A stretch of 64,000 nt of DNA from Microbacterium sp. SORGH_AS_0969. GTDB taxonomy: Bacteria; Actinomycetota; Actinomycetes; Actinomycetales; Microbacteriaceae. The stretch covers positions 3,782,001-3,846,000 of the forward strand of contig NZ_JAUTAG010000001.1 in assembly GCF_030818255.1 (NCBI RefSeq), written 5' to 3'. The position numbers were made by a program, and so were the translations under genes. Position 1 is the first letter of the stretch; every line of letters begins with the position of its first letter. The notes under the pieces were generated by a model, which was not told where the DNA came from, did not search any database, and saw only the letters and a program-made list of their open reading frames with translations. Below, piece after piece: positions 44,790 to 52,088 of this stretch.

Positions 44790-44978
44790 TCATCCGCCGC
44801 GCAGCTGCTCCACGAGCTCCCGGTGGACGGGGTGAAGGAACAGCACCGAAGCGCCCGGCCGGACCGCGTGGTGGAAGCTCTCCGGAGCGATGGCGGCGGT
44901 GAAGCGCACGTCGATGCTCGGTTGCTCGACGAGGAGCCTCCGCACTCGTTCCGAAACCCGCTCTGGCACCCGCCCCAA
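44790..44978 (-). CDS. small hypothetical ORF, 62 residues
   Basis: A TTG-initiated frame runs convergent to the signal peptidase gene and encodes a basic-then-amphipathic small protein. It begins RVPERVSERVRRLLVEQP and ends HPVHRELVEQLRGG. Composition is protein-like, but no ribosome site is clear and I do not recognise it. It could equally be a remnant. Confidence 0.35.
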   Translation of the reverse strand: MGRVPERVSERVRRLLVEQPSIDVRFTAAIAPESFHHAVRPGASVLFLHPVHRELVEQLRGG

Positions 44979-45093
44979 ATTAGCCGCGGCTTCGTTTCGG
45001 GCGCAATGTTCCGGCGCCCCGCGGCCTCAGACCGTCGCCACATCGACGCGCGGACATCGAGCCTGTCCGGCCGGAAAGGCACGGAAACGACAA

Positions 45094-45133
45094 GAGGCCC
45101 GAACCCCCGCAATCCTGCGGAAGTTCGGGCCTC
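45094..45133 (-). terminator. ancestral tRNA-Pro terminator left of the island
   Basis: Arms GAGGCCCGAAC (45094-45104) and GTTCGGGCCTC (45123-45133) form 11 perfect pairs with a further small inner stem. On the minus strand they are followed by TTGTCGTTT. It lies immediately beyond the left tRNA-Pro fragment, as expected for the terminator that followed the tRNA before the island inserted. Confidence 0.75.
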
Positions 45134-45135
45134 GA

Positions 45136-45180
45136 CTGTCGGGATGACAGGATTTGAACCTGCGACCCCTTGACCCCCAG
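45136..45180. repeat. att-like direct repeat, left copy (tRNA-Pro 3' fragment)
   Basis: This is identical to 58807-58851 over 45 bases, covering the anticodon loop G-run, variable region, T arm and acceptor 3' strand of tRNA-Pro(GGG). Identity stops exactly at 45181. The following 195 bp to the first cargo gene show no gene; a short ACCAGGTCCCG duplication near 45280 is the only pattern. Confidence 0.9.
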
Positions 45181-45375
45181 GTAGACGGTTCAACCTGAAT
45201 CCTTCATTTTTCGGGCGTCCCCGTCCCGCAGAAGGCCTCATTTCACGTCATGGATTGCATGGTTTGCATGCATCAGGTCCCGACCAGGTCCCGGCTCTTG
45301 GTAGCCGACCGCAGATCCATCGGGGCTTCACCTGGGGCTTATGAAAGGCTCACCGCGCTCCCACCCGCGGATGCG

Positions 45376-45723
45376 TCAGGGGCTGATGACGAGGCTGTGG
45401 ATGCGTCCGTCTGCGAGGGTGAAGGTCATGGGCCCGGTGCCGTTGTAGCCGTTGCCGGACACCGCGAGCGTCACGACGTAGACGTGCCCGACGTCGGCTT
45501 CCGCCACCTTCACGAGCTCGAAGTGTGCCTGGACGCCGATGTTGTCGGTGTCGTTCCATGCGGCGATGCCGTCTCGGCCGTGGAACTGGCGTCCCCAGTC
45601 GTCGAGGGTGGCATCGGTGGTGAAGGCGTCGAGGAACCGGGCGGTGTCGGCGGTGTTGGTGGCGTCGATGAACTGCGCGATCGTCTCGGGGAGGCCACTG
45701 GTCGTGGTCTTGGCCGTGGTCAT
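45376..45723 (-). CDS. SnoaL-like/NTF2-like nuclear transport factor 2 family protein
   Basis: This 115-residue protein has the NTF2-like pattern: helix LPETIAQFIDATNTADTARF, then FTTDATLDDWGRQFHGRDGI and a strand-rich C-terminus. Proteins of this fold bind or isomerise small hydrophobic molecules. The ATG at 45723 shares ATGA with the upstream dehydrogenase stop, so the two are coupled. The substrate is unknown. Confidence 0.82.
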   Translation of the reverse strand: MTTAKTTTSGLPETIAQFIDATNTADTARFLDAFTTDATLDDWGRQFHGRDGIAAWNDTDNIGVQAHFELVKVAEADVGHVYVVTLAVSGNGYNGTGPMTFTLADGRIHSLVISP

Positions 45724-46622
45724 GCCGTGGCCTGCGGGGTGAGGAGCTCGTCGATGCCGATGCGGTGGTAGAACTCGGCGCGGATGCGGTCGTAGACGAC
45801 CGAGACGACCTCGCTGCCGTCCTTGCTGGGGTCGACGTGCACCCGGAACGGGCGCTCGGCGGCGGGGAGGCCGATGACGCGGACGATCTCGTCGGCGACC
45901 TCGGTGACCTCGCGTCCTTCGGGGAAGATCGATGCGAGGGCGCCCGCCATGTTCTCCCGCAGCTGTCCGTAGAGCGCGTCGTATTCGGCCGCGCGGGCAG
46001 TGTCGGCGGGGGTGCCGGAGTTCGCGAAGTGGTTGGTGCCGCTGGTGTAGGCGCCGGGGACGACGATGGTGGTGTCGATGCCGAACTTGATCAGCTCCGC
46101 CGCGTAGCTCTCGGCGAGGGTGTCCATACCGGCCTTCGGAGCGAAGTACGGGGCGAGGAAGGGCGGGTGCCCGCCGCGGGCGGAGCTGGAGGCGACCCAC
46201 ACGAGGTGCCCGGATCCCTGTGCGCGCAGGACGGGGAGGGCGGCGCGGTTGACGCGCTGGGTGGAGAGCACGTTGATGTCGTACTGCTGGGCGAGCTGCT
46301 CGGGGGTGAACGCCTCGAGCGGGCCGAGGACCATGTGCCCGGCGTTGTGGATGACTACGTCGAGGCGGTCCTGCTCGGCGACGATCCGGGCGATCGCGGT
46401 GTCGACGGAGTCCTGGTCCTGCACGTCCATCTCGATGCCGCGGATGTCGATCCCCTCCGTGGCGGAGAGCGCGGCGAGCTCGGCCACGCGGGGCGCGTTG
46501 CGACCGGCGGTCTCGCGCATGCCGGCGTAGACGGTGTGCCCGGCGCGGGCGAGGGCCCTGGCGGTGAGGTGGCCGAAGCCCGAGGAGGCGCCGGTGATGA
46601 CGATGATGCGTGAAGAGGTCAT
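45720..46622 (-). CDS. short-chain dehydrogenase/reductase (SDR)
   Basis: This is a 300-residue NAD(P)-dependent oxidoreductase of the classical SDR type. The cofactor motif is TGASSGFG, the HNAG motif reads IHNAGHM, the catalytic Ser is in WVASSSARG and YxxxK is YFAPK. The ATG at 46622 directly follows AAAGCAGTC on the coding strand; the longer upstream frame is low-complexity. It is the middle gene of a cassette with a second SDR and an NTF2-like protein. Confidence 0.9.
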   Translation of the reverse strand: MTSSRIIVITGASSGFGHLTARALARAGHTVYAGMRETAGRNAPRVAELAALSATEGIDIRGIEMDVQDQDSVDTAIARIVAEQDRLDVVIHNAGHMVLGPLEAFTPEQLAQQYDINVLSTQRVNRAALPVLRAQGSGHLVWVASSSARGGHPPFLAPYFAPKAGMDTLAESYAAELIKFGIDTTIVVPGAYTSGTNHFANSGTPADTARAAEYDALYGQLRENMAGALASIFPEGREVTEVADEIVRVIGLPAAERPFRVHVDPSKDGSEVVSVVYDRIRAEFYHRIGIDELLTPQATA

Positions 46623-46717
46623 GATGACTGCTTTCTGGCGGGAGCCGCCCACATGCGCGGGCCGCTCCCGCCGGGGAGGGAGCGTTCGGCGAAGGCCGGC
46701 CGGCGGTGGGATGGGGG

Positions 46718-47458
46718 TCAGGCGAGTCCGCCGTTGGTGAAGATGGTCTGCCCGTTCACCCACCGGGCGGGGCCGGCGAGGAACGCGACGGTCTCGGCGA
46801 TGTCATCGGGCTGACCGAGGCGCTCCAGAGGGGCGGCCCTGGACAGCCCCGCGATCTGCTCCTCGGTCTTGCCGTCGAGGAACAGCGGCGTCGCTGTCGG
46901 GCCGGGAGCGACGGCGTTGACGGTGATGTCCTTCCCGCGCAGCTCGCGCGCCAGGATCAGGGTGAGTCCTTCGACGGCGGCCTTGCTGGCCACATAGGGG
47001 CCGTACGTGGGGAACTGGGTACGGGTGACGGTCGTGGAGAAGTTGATGATCGCCCCACCCTCGCGCACCCGGCGGGCTGCCTGCTGCGAGACGACGAACG
47101 TGCCGCGCACGTTCGTGCGCATCAGCCGGTCGAACGCGTCGAGGTCGTACTCCGCGATCGGTGCCAGGATCATGATCCCGGCGGTGTTCACGACCACGTC
47201 GATCCCGCCGAAGACCTGCGCGACCTCGTCGAACAGGGCGGAGACGGCGTGCTCGTCGGCGACATCCGCACCGACGGCGATCGCCCGTCCCCCCGCGTCC
47301 GTGATCTCGGTGACGAGGGCGTCGGCCTTGGTCTTGTTGCCCGCGTAGTGCACGGCGACGGCGTATCCGTCGGCCGCGAGGCGCTGGGCGACGGCCTTGC
47401 CGATCCCACCGGAACCACCGGTGACGAGGGCGATGCGAGGGGTGCTCTTCGTATTCAT
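46718..47458 (-). CDS. short-chain dehydrogenase/reductase (3-oxoacyl reductase-like)
   Basis: The 246-residue SDR has TGGSGGIG for cofactor binding and VNTAGIM in place of the usual NNAG. The catalytic Ser is in FSTTVTR and Tyr/Lys in YGPYVASKAAV; the C-terminus NGQTIFTNGGLA is typical. It may reduce a small carbonyl compound. It lies 78 bp downstream of the TetR gene in the same direction and is probably controlled by it. Confidence 0.9.
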   Translation of the reverse strand: MNTKSTPRIALVTGGSGGIGKAVAQRLAADGYAVAVHYAGNKTKADALVTEITDAGGRAIAVGADVADEHAVSALFDEVAQVFGGIDVVVNTAGIMILAPIAEYDLDAFDRLMRTNVRGTFVVSQQAARRVREGGAIINFSTTVTRTQFPTYGPYVASKAAVEGLTLILARELRGKDITVNAVAPGPTATPLFLDGKTEEQIAGLSRAAPLERLGQPDDIAETVAFLAGPARWVNGQTIFTNGGLA

Positions 47459-47536
47459 GTGTGGGTATCTCCTTGTTTTCAGGGTCGACGGACACCGCTC
47501 ACGCGGATGCGTGGACGGGGAGAGGAAGGGGGCGGG

Positions 47537-48211
47537 TCAGGAGGTGCGGATGCGTTCAAGCCATTCGGCCAGCAGCGCCGCCTCCGCAGAGGTGAACACC
47601 GCGGCGTCGGTGAGTCCCGCCAGCAGTGTGGTGGCGGCGACCCGCTGTGCCTGACCGGCGTCCGGGACATCCTCTGTGAGGATCGCGCGCAGGGTCGCCT
47701 CGCGCATCTGAGTCGAGGCGGACAGGTCGGGATACTGCTCCGGACGCAGGATCAGCGACAGCGCGATCCCGCTGTTGGCGGCCATCACAATCCGCGCCGC
47801 CTCCCCCACCTCCAACCGGAGCCTCCCCTGCGCCGCGACGCGCTCCAGCACCCCGCGCAGGAGGATCATGGCCTCGCCGGCCGCGGCCGGCCGTGACGAC
47901 AGCGAGCTGGCGAACACCAGACGGTAGGCATGGGGGTTGGCCAGGGCGAAGGCGACGTGGTTGTCCCACCCGTCACGCAGATCCCGCACCGGGTCATCCG
48001 ACACGGCCGCCGCGCGCTTCGGACCGAGGTACTGCTCCCACACCCGGTCGGCCACGGCCGCCAGGAGACCGTCCTTGTCACCGAACATCCGGTACAACAC
48101 CGGCTGTCCGACGCCCGCGGCCTCACACACCGCACGCGTCGACACATCGCCGGTCTCGGAGACAGAGAGCAACTCCACCGCACAATCGAGGATCACCGAT
48201 CTCGAACTCAT
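47537..48211 (-). CDS. TetR-family transcriptional regulator
   Basis: This 224-residue repressor has the N-terminal HTH (SVILDCAVELLSVSETGDVS, then AAGVGQPVLYRMFGDKDGLL) and an all-helical ligand domain. A perfect palindrome lies just upstream of its start, consistent with autoregulation. The SDR-SDR-NTF2 genes follow in the same direction and are its probable targets, as in aldehyde- or quinone-responsive cassettes (inference). Confidence 0.88.
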   Translation of the reverse strand: MSSRSVILDCAVELLSVSETGDVSTRAVCEAAGVGQPVLYRMFGDKDGLLAAVADRVWEQYLGPKRAAAVSDDPVRDLRDGWDNHVAFALANPHAYRLVFASSLSSRPAAAGEAMILLRGVLERVAAQGRLRLEVGEAARIVMAANSGIALSLILRPEQYPDLSASTQMREATLRAILTEDVPDAGQAQRVAATTLLAGLTDAAVFTSAEAALLAEWLERIRTS

Positions 48212-48220
48212 GTAATCGAC

Positions 48221-48240
48221 GATAACACGACGATGTTATC
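48221..48240. promoter_or_regulatory. TetR-type operator GATAACA-N6-TGTTATC
   Basis: A perfect 7-base inverted repeat with a 6-base spacer lies 10 bp upstream of the TetR start codon. Its AT-rich arms stand out from the surroundings, and the position is ideal for autorepression of the TetR-SDR operon. Confidence 0.7.
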
Positions 48241-48569
48241 AGCACAATGAATTTTTCGTATCGGTGATTTGCTCCACTCTCGGTGCGAGAGGATGCGTAC
48301 TCTTACGGCGCCCGGCCCTACATAGCGACACCCGACTGCCCCTCCAAGGCCGGCCAGTGCCGACGACGTTTGGGAGCTGGCCTCCGACGCACGACAGATG
48401 ATCCGTTGCGGTCAGCTTGGTCGGGAGATTCGTCGGTGATGACGGCGCGGATACTAGGCATTCTTTCGATGCTCTCGGCCACGGGCCTGCAGCTCGCATC
48501 GTTCAGCGCGAGCAGATCCGGTGTCACGCACGATCCGGACGTCCGCTCCCCCGCTCTCAGTAGATCAAT
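48241..48569. other. 329-bp stretch without a supportable gene
   Basis: The interval between the two TetR operator regions has several short frames on both strands, none with a ribosome site or recognisable domain. A minus-strand frame around 48318-48584 has a faintly protein-like ESIERMPSIRAVITDESPD stretch that might be a gene remnant. Base composition is more even than in the host. Confidence 0.4.
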
Positions 48570-48600
48570 TTGCACTTTGTGCATATTGCACTTAGTGCAA
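48570..48600. promoter_or_regulatory. tandem palindromic operators TTGCAC-N3-GTGCAA
   Basis: Two 15-bp palindromes with centres 16 bp apart lie immediately before the second TetR gene: TTGCACTTTGTGCAT (48570-48584) and TTGCACTTAGTGCAA (48586-48600). The second has perfect 6-base arms. They are the likely binding sites of the adjacent TetR protein and should govern the TetR-MMPL transcript. Confidence 0.72.
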
Positions 48601-48604
48601 GCAA

Positions 48605-49282
48605 GTGACTTCTCCTTCAGATTCCCTCGACGGCCGATCCGTGGTGAAAGCCAAACGACGACGCGCGATCCTGGATACCGCCAGATGGATGATCAGCGAA
48701 GCGGGGATCGCCGGGTTCGATGTGGATGCACTTGCGCAACGTGCGGGAGTGTCGCGTCGGACGGTGTTCAATCACTTCGCCTCGATCGACGACATCGTGA
48801 CGACCTCCTGTGCTGAGGCCTGGTCATCGATCATCGACCGATTCCGCGAGGTCATGCTGGCTCAGCCTGCAGGAGCTGGAGGGCCCGCTCACGCCTTCGA
48901 CAATGTCGCGACGGCTCTGCGGGCAGCCGATGCTCCCGGCATCATCTCTTACCTCTGGAAGGCGCTCGGCGGATTCGACGCGATCGATCCTCGGCCGCAG
49001 CAGATCTTCCAAGGCGCGTTCTCCCGAACGACCACCGAGCTCTCCCGCGAGCTCGCAGAACGTGACGGCACTATCGACCAGCTGGACGCTGAGTTGATCG
49101 TGGCATCGCTGATGAGCGGAACCTCTGCGGTCGCCTATCACTGGATCGCCGCCACTAACGCGGCGACGAGTGCCGAGGCCCGCGCGCTTTGGGCGGAGCT
49201 CTTAGAGCGCGTGATCGACAACGCGCGCCGGGGCTACTCCCCGCCCGCATCCACCATGAAGTTACGAGTGAATTTTGGCTGA
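48605..49282 (+). CDS. TetR-family transcriptional regulator
   Basis: This is a 225-residue regulator with HTH ILDTARWMISEAGIAGFDVD and LAQRAGVSRRTVFNHFASID. Its C-terminal domain is helical. The GTG at 48605 lies only 4 bp behind the tandem operators with no clear ribosome site, so it may be leaderless or start at a later in-frame GTG. It overlaps the truncated MMPL gene by 8 bp, which makes that exporter its natural target. Confidence 0.85.
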   Translation: MTSPSDSLDGRSVVKAKRRRAILDTARWMISEAGIAGFDVDALAQRAGVSRRTVFNHFASIDDIVTTSCAEAWSSIIDRFREVMLAQPAGAGGPAHAFDNVATALRAADAPGIISYLWKALGGFDAIDPRPQQIFQGAFSRTTTELSRELAERDGTIDQLDAELIVASLMSGTSAVAYHWIAATNAATSAEARALWAELLERVIDNARRGYSPPASTMKLRVNFG

Positions 49283-50640
49283 ACTGCTGTATCGTCTTGG
49301 TCGTTTCTCGGCCCGCCACGCCTGGACCGTCCTGTTGTCTTGGCTGGCCATCCTCGCGCTGGCAGTCGGTGCATTCCTGATCGCAGGCGGGACTTTGTCT
49401 TCCAGCGTCCCGATCCCGGGAACCGAGACCGCTCGGGTGACGGACAAGCTCACGGAATCCTTCCCGAGCGCGAGCGGTGGCACCGGCAGCATGGTGTTCC
49501 ATACCGAGGACGGCAGCGAGTTCTCCAGCGAGCAGAAGCGAACGATCAGCGAGCTCTTGGAGAGTGCCGGCGGCCTTGCGGGCGTCGACACCACGACCGA
49601 CCCGTTCCAGACCGCCCGTGAGATCTCCGATCAAGAGCAACAGATCACGGACGGGGAGGAACAGATCAGCGACGGTCGCGATCAGCTGTCGTCGGCACAG
49701 GAGCAGCTCGACGCCGCAGCCGAGCAACTCGACGCCGCACAGACCCCGCTGGACACGGAACTCCAGCGCGCACAGCAGGCCGGCGACCTTCCCGATGCAG
49801 TACAGGCGCAGTTCGATACCCAACAGCAGCAGATCGATGCGCAACGCACCGAGCTCGACACGCAGCAGACGGATCTCTCCGAGCAGCTCTCCGACCTGGA
49901 CGAACAAGCAAAGACCCTGGATCTCTCGTCCCGCCTGCTGGAGATGTCGGCGAGGTCCGGCACGGTGCCTGAGGACGACACGACCGCGCTGGCAACGGTG
50001 GTCTTCGATGCCGCGCAAGACGATGTGACCCCGGAAACGAAGGCCGCGGTCACCGACCACATCAGCGGCGGCCTCCCGGATGGCGTCTCGGTGGAGTTCG
50101 CGACCGAGCTGGACTCCAGCAGCACGGAGATCTTCGGGGCCGGTGAGATCGTCGGCCTGGCGGTCGCTGCGCTCACCTTGCTGATCATGCTCGGCACCGT
50201 GATCGCCGCGGCGCTGCCGCTGGTGACCGCGATCGTCGGCGTCGGGATCGGCGTGACCGCATCGTTGGCGATGTCCGGCGTGGTCGAGATGATCTCCCTC
50301 ACCCCCGTGCTCGGAGTCATGCTGGGCTTGGCCGTGGGCATCGACTACGCCCTGTTCATCCTGAACCGTCACCGCCGCCAGCTCCTCGAGGGGACAGAGC
50401 TTCACGAGTCGATCGGGCTCGCCAACGGCACCTCGGGCAACGCCGTGGTCTTCGCCGGTTCCACCGTCCTGATCGCGCTCCTCGCCCTGAACGTCACCGG
50501 GATCGGGTTCCTCGGGATGATGGGGACCGTCGGGGCGATCTGCGTCGCCATCGCGATCCTCCTCGCCATCACCGCTGCCCCGGCCCTCCTCGCCCTGCTT
50601 GGCACCCGGGTATTGACGCGCAAGAACCGTGCCCGAAGCC
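49275..50640 (+). pseudogene. MMPL/RND-family exporter, C-terminal half missing
   Basis: From TTG 49275 the frame encodes a first membrane helix, then a glutamine-rich coiled coil (residues about 115-215). Five helices with the MMPL motif LGLAVGIDYALFILNRHRR follow. Homology-like sequence stops near residue 455 (LLGTRVLTRKNRARS). The frame then runs on antisense through the DUF2079 gene to 51245, giving no plausible protein. Complete MMPL proteins have a second repeat of domain and six helices. An inverted ATTGC/GCAAT lies at the break (50644-50658). Confidence 0.75.
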
Positions 50641-50681
50641 GACATTGCATAACGCAATCGGAGCATTATTCGCAAGTCGGA

Positions 50682-52088
50682 TCAGTGCAGAGCGCTTTTG
50701 CAAGCGAGTTGGTAGTCCTCGACGTGCTCGATGATCGCGTAGTGAGCCGTGGGATGGAGACGACGGCCGACACTGAGAACATCGCCCCATTCGTTTGGGG
50801 TGCCGCCGGCAGCGCGATCGATCAGAATGCAGTCGGCCGCGGGATTGGGGTTGCCGATCCAGTAGACGTCGTGGTCGTCGACGACGTAGTTCATGAGTCC
50901 GATGTCGCTCTCGACGCTTGCCCCGTCGGGGATGCTCTTGAGGATTTTGGCCGCGGCATCAGCGCGATCCACCGGTTTCCACGCGTCGGCGGTGATCATA
51001 TCGGCCAGGGGTTGCTGCGGGAGCAGCATCATCGAGACGGTGATCGCGACGGCCGCGCCGTGCCGAGCGTAGGAGCGCAGCCAAGCCCATTCGCTGGAGG
51101 ATGCACGCTGGATGCCGTCGATGACGACGGCGAACGCGATGGGCATGAGCACGGCGCTGTAGTGCCAGGTTGGCCCCCAGTAACCAGGGTTGGTCGACAA
51201 GAGCCGCCAGGCGAGCGTCGGAAGAAGGATGAGGGCGAGCGGTGATCGTAGGAGGAATCCGGCGGTGGTGACGAGCACGAGTGTGAGAGTGTGGCCCTTC
51301 GCTGGGTCGAACCAGCTCTCGGCGTCGGCCAGGAGCCCGGTGGGGTTGGCGTTCGCGGCGTAGGCCCAGGCACCGTTGGGGTTGAGCGCCGGCAGGACGA
51401 AAAGCATCGCTATGGCAGACCATCCCACCCCCCACACGGCCAGCCACAGGTACCGCCGGTTGCGGGAGAGACGAGCGACGAGCAGGCCGATCACCATCAC
51501 GGTGAGACCGAGGTCCTCCTTCACAAAGACCAGCGGCACCGCCCACATCGCCGCAGCCTGCCATCGCCGCTCCAAGATGGCGCTCAGCGCGCAGGTAAGA
51601 AGAGGGACAGCAAGCGCGATCTCATGAAACTGTGCCTCAGCGGCGTACTGCAGCCCCCAGCTCAACCCGAACGCCACTCCCAGCAGCATTCCGCCGACAC
51701 GTGTGCCCAGTCGGCGGGACGATACTGCTGTCAGCATTCCCGCGGAGACTCCGAAGCAGACAGCCTGGATCACCAGCAGCGTGAACGCGTGCGGAAAGAT
51801 CGCGAACACCGGTGTGAGCAGGACCAGCAGCGGATGGAAGTGGTCACCAAGGAGATTGAATCCGTCGCCTTTGATGTTCACGATCGGCGGCTGGAACCGC
51901 GCGTAGCTCTGCAGCAACTGCGTGAAGATACCGAGGTCCCACGACTTCACCACGATTCGGTTCCACTGCCACGCCGCGAACATCACGTACGCCGCCGTCA
52001 CGACCGCGGCGACGCTGATCGGGGCAATCCACTCGACTTTCGGGCGCGGGCTCGCCGGTGGCGCGGAGGTGAGCGTATCCAAGCTCAT
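50682..52088 (-). CDS. DUF2079 family polytopic membrane protein
   Basis: The 468-residue protein has about ten helices. It has the family signature KSWDLGIFTQLLQSYARF, then DGFNLLGDHFHPLLVLLTPVF, found in DUF2079 proteins that resemble GT-C glycosyltransferases. It ends in a cytoplasmic or extracellular tail with YWIGNPNPAADCILIDRAAG. The ATG at 52088 overlaps the exporter stop (ATGA), so it is the last gene of the sigma-factor operon. Function is unknown. Confidence 0.82.
   Translation of the reverse strand: MSLDTLTSAPPASPRPKVEWIAPISVAAVVTAAYVMFAAWQWNRIVVKSWDLGIFTQLLQSYARFQPPIVNIKGDGFNLLGDHFHPLLVLLTPVFAIFPHAFTLLVIQAVCFGVSAGMLTAVSSRRLGTRVGGMLLGVAFGLSWGLQYAAEAQFHEIALAVPLLTCALSAILERRWQAAAMWAVPLVFVKEDLGLTVMVIGLLVARLSRNRRYLWLAVWGVGWSAIAMLFVLPALNPNGAWAYAANANPTGLLADAESWFDPAKGHTLTLVLVTTAGFLLRSPLALILLPTLAWRLLSTNPGYWGPTWHYSAVLMPIAFAVVIDGIQRASSSEWAWLRSYARHGAAVAITVSMMLLPQQPLADMITADAWKPVDRADAAAKILKSIPDGASVESDIGLMNYVVDDHDVYWIGNPNPAADCILIDRAAGGTPNEWGDVLSVGRRLHPTAHYAIIEHVEDYQLACKSALH

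Noticed and set aside
45250..45771. Plus-strand frame near the left att-like repeat as an integrase
   Set aside because: It has no recombinase catalytic residues and is the antisense shadow of the NTF2-like gene.
48318..48584. 88-residue minus-strand frame with a regulator-like stretch
   Set aside because: Too short and without a ribosome site, and it overlaps the TetR operators. It could be a remnant but is not supportable as a gene.
50640..51245. Extension of the MMPL frame to a stop at 51245
   Set aside because: The added about 200 residues are antisense to the DUF2079 gene and show no membrane helices or family motifs.
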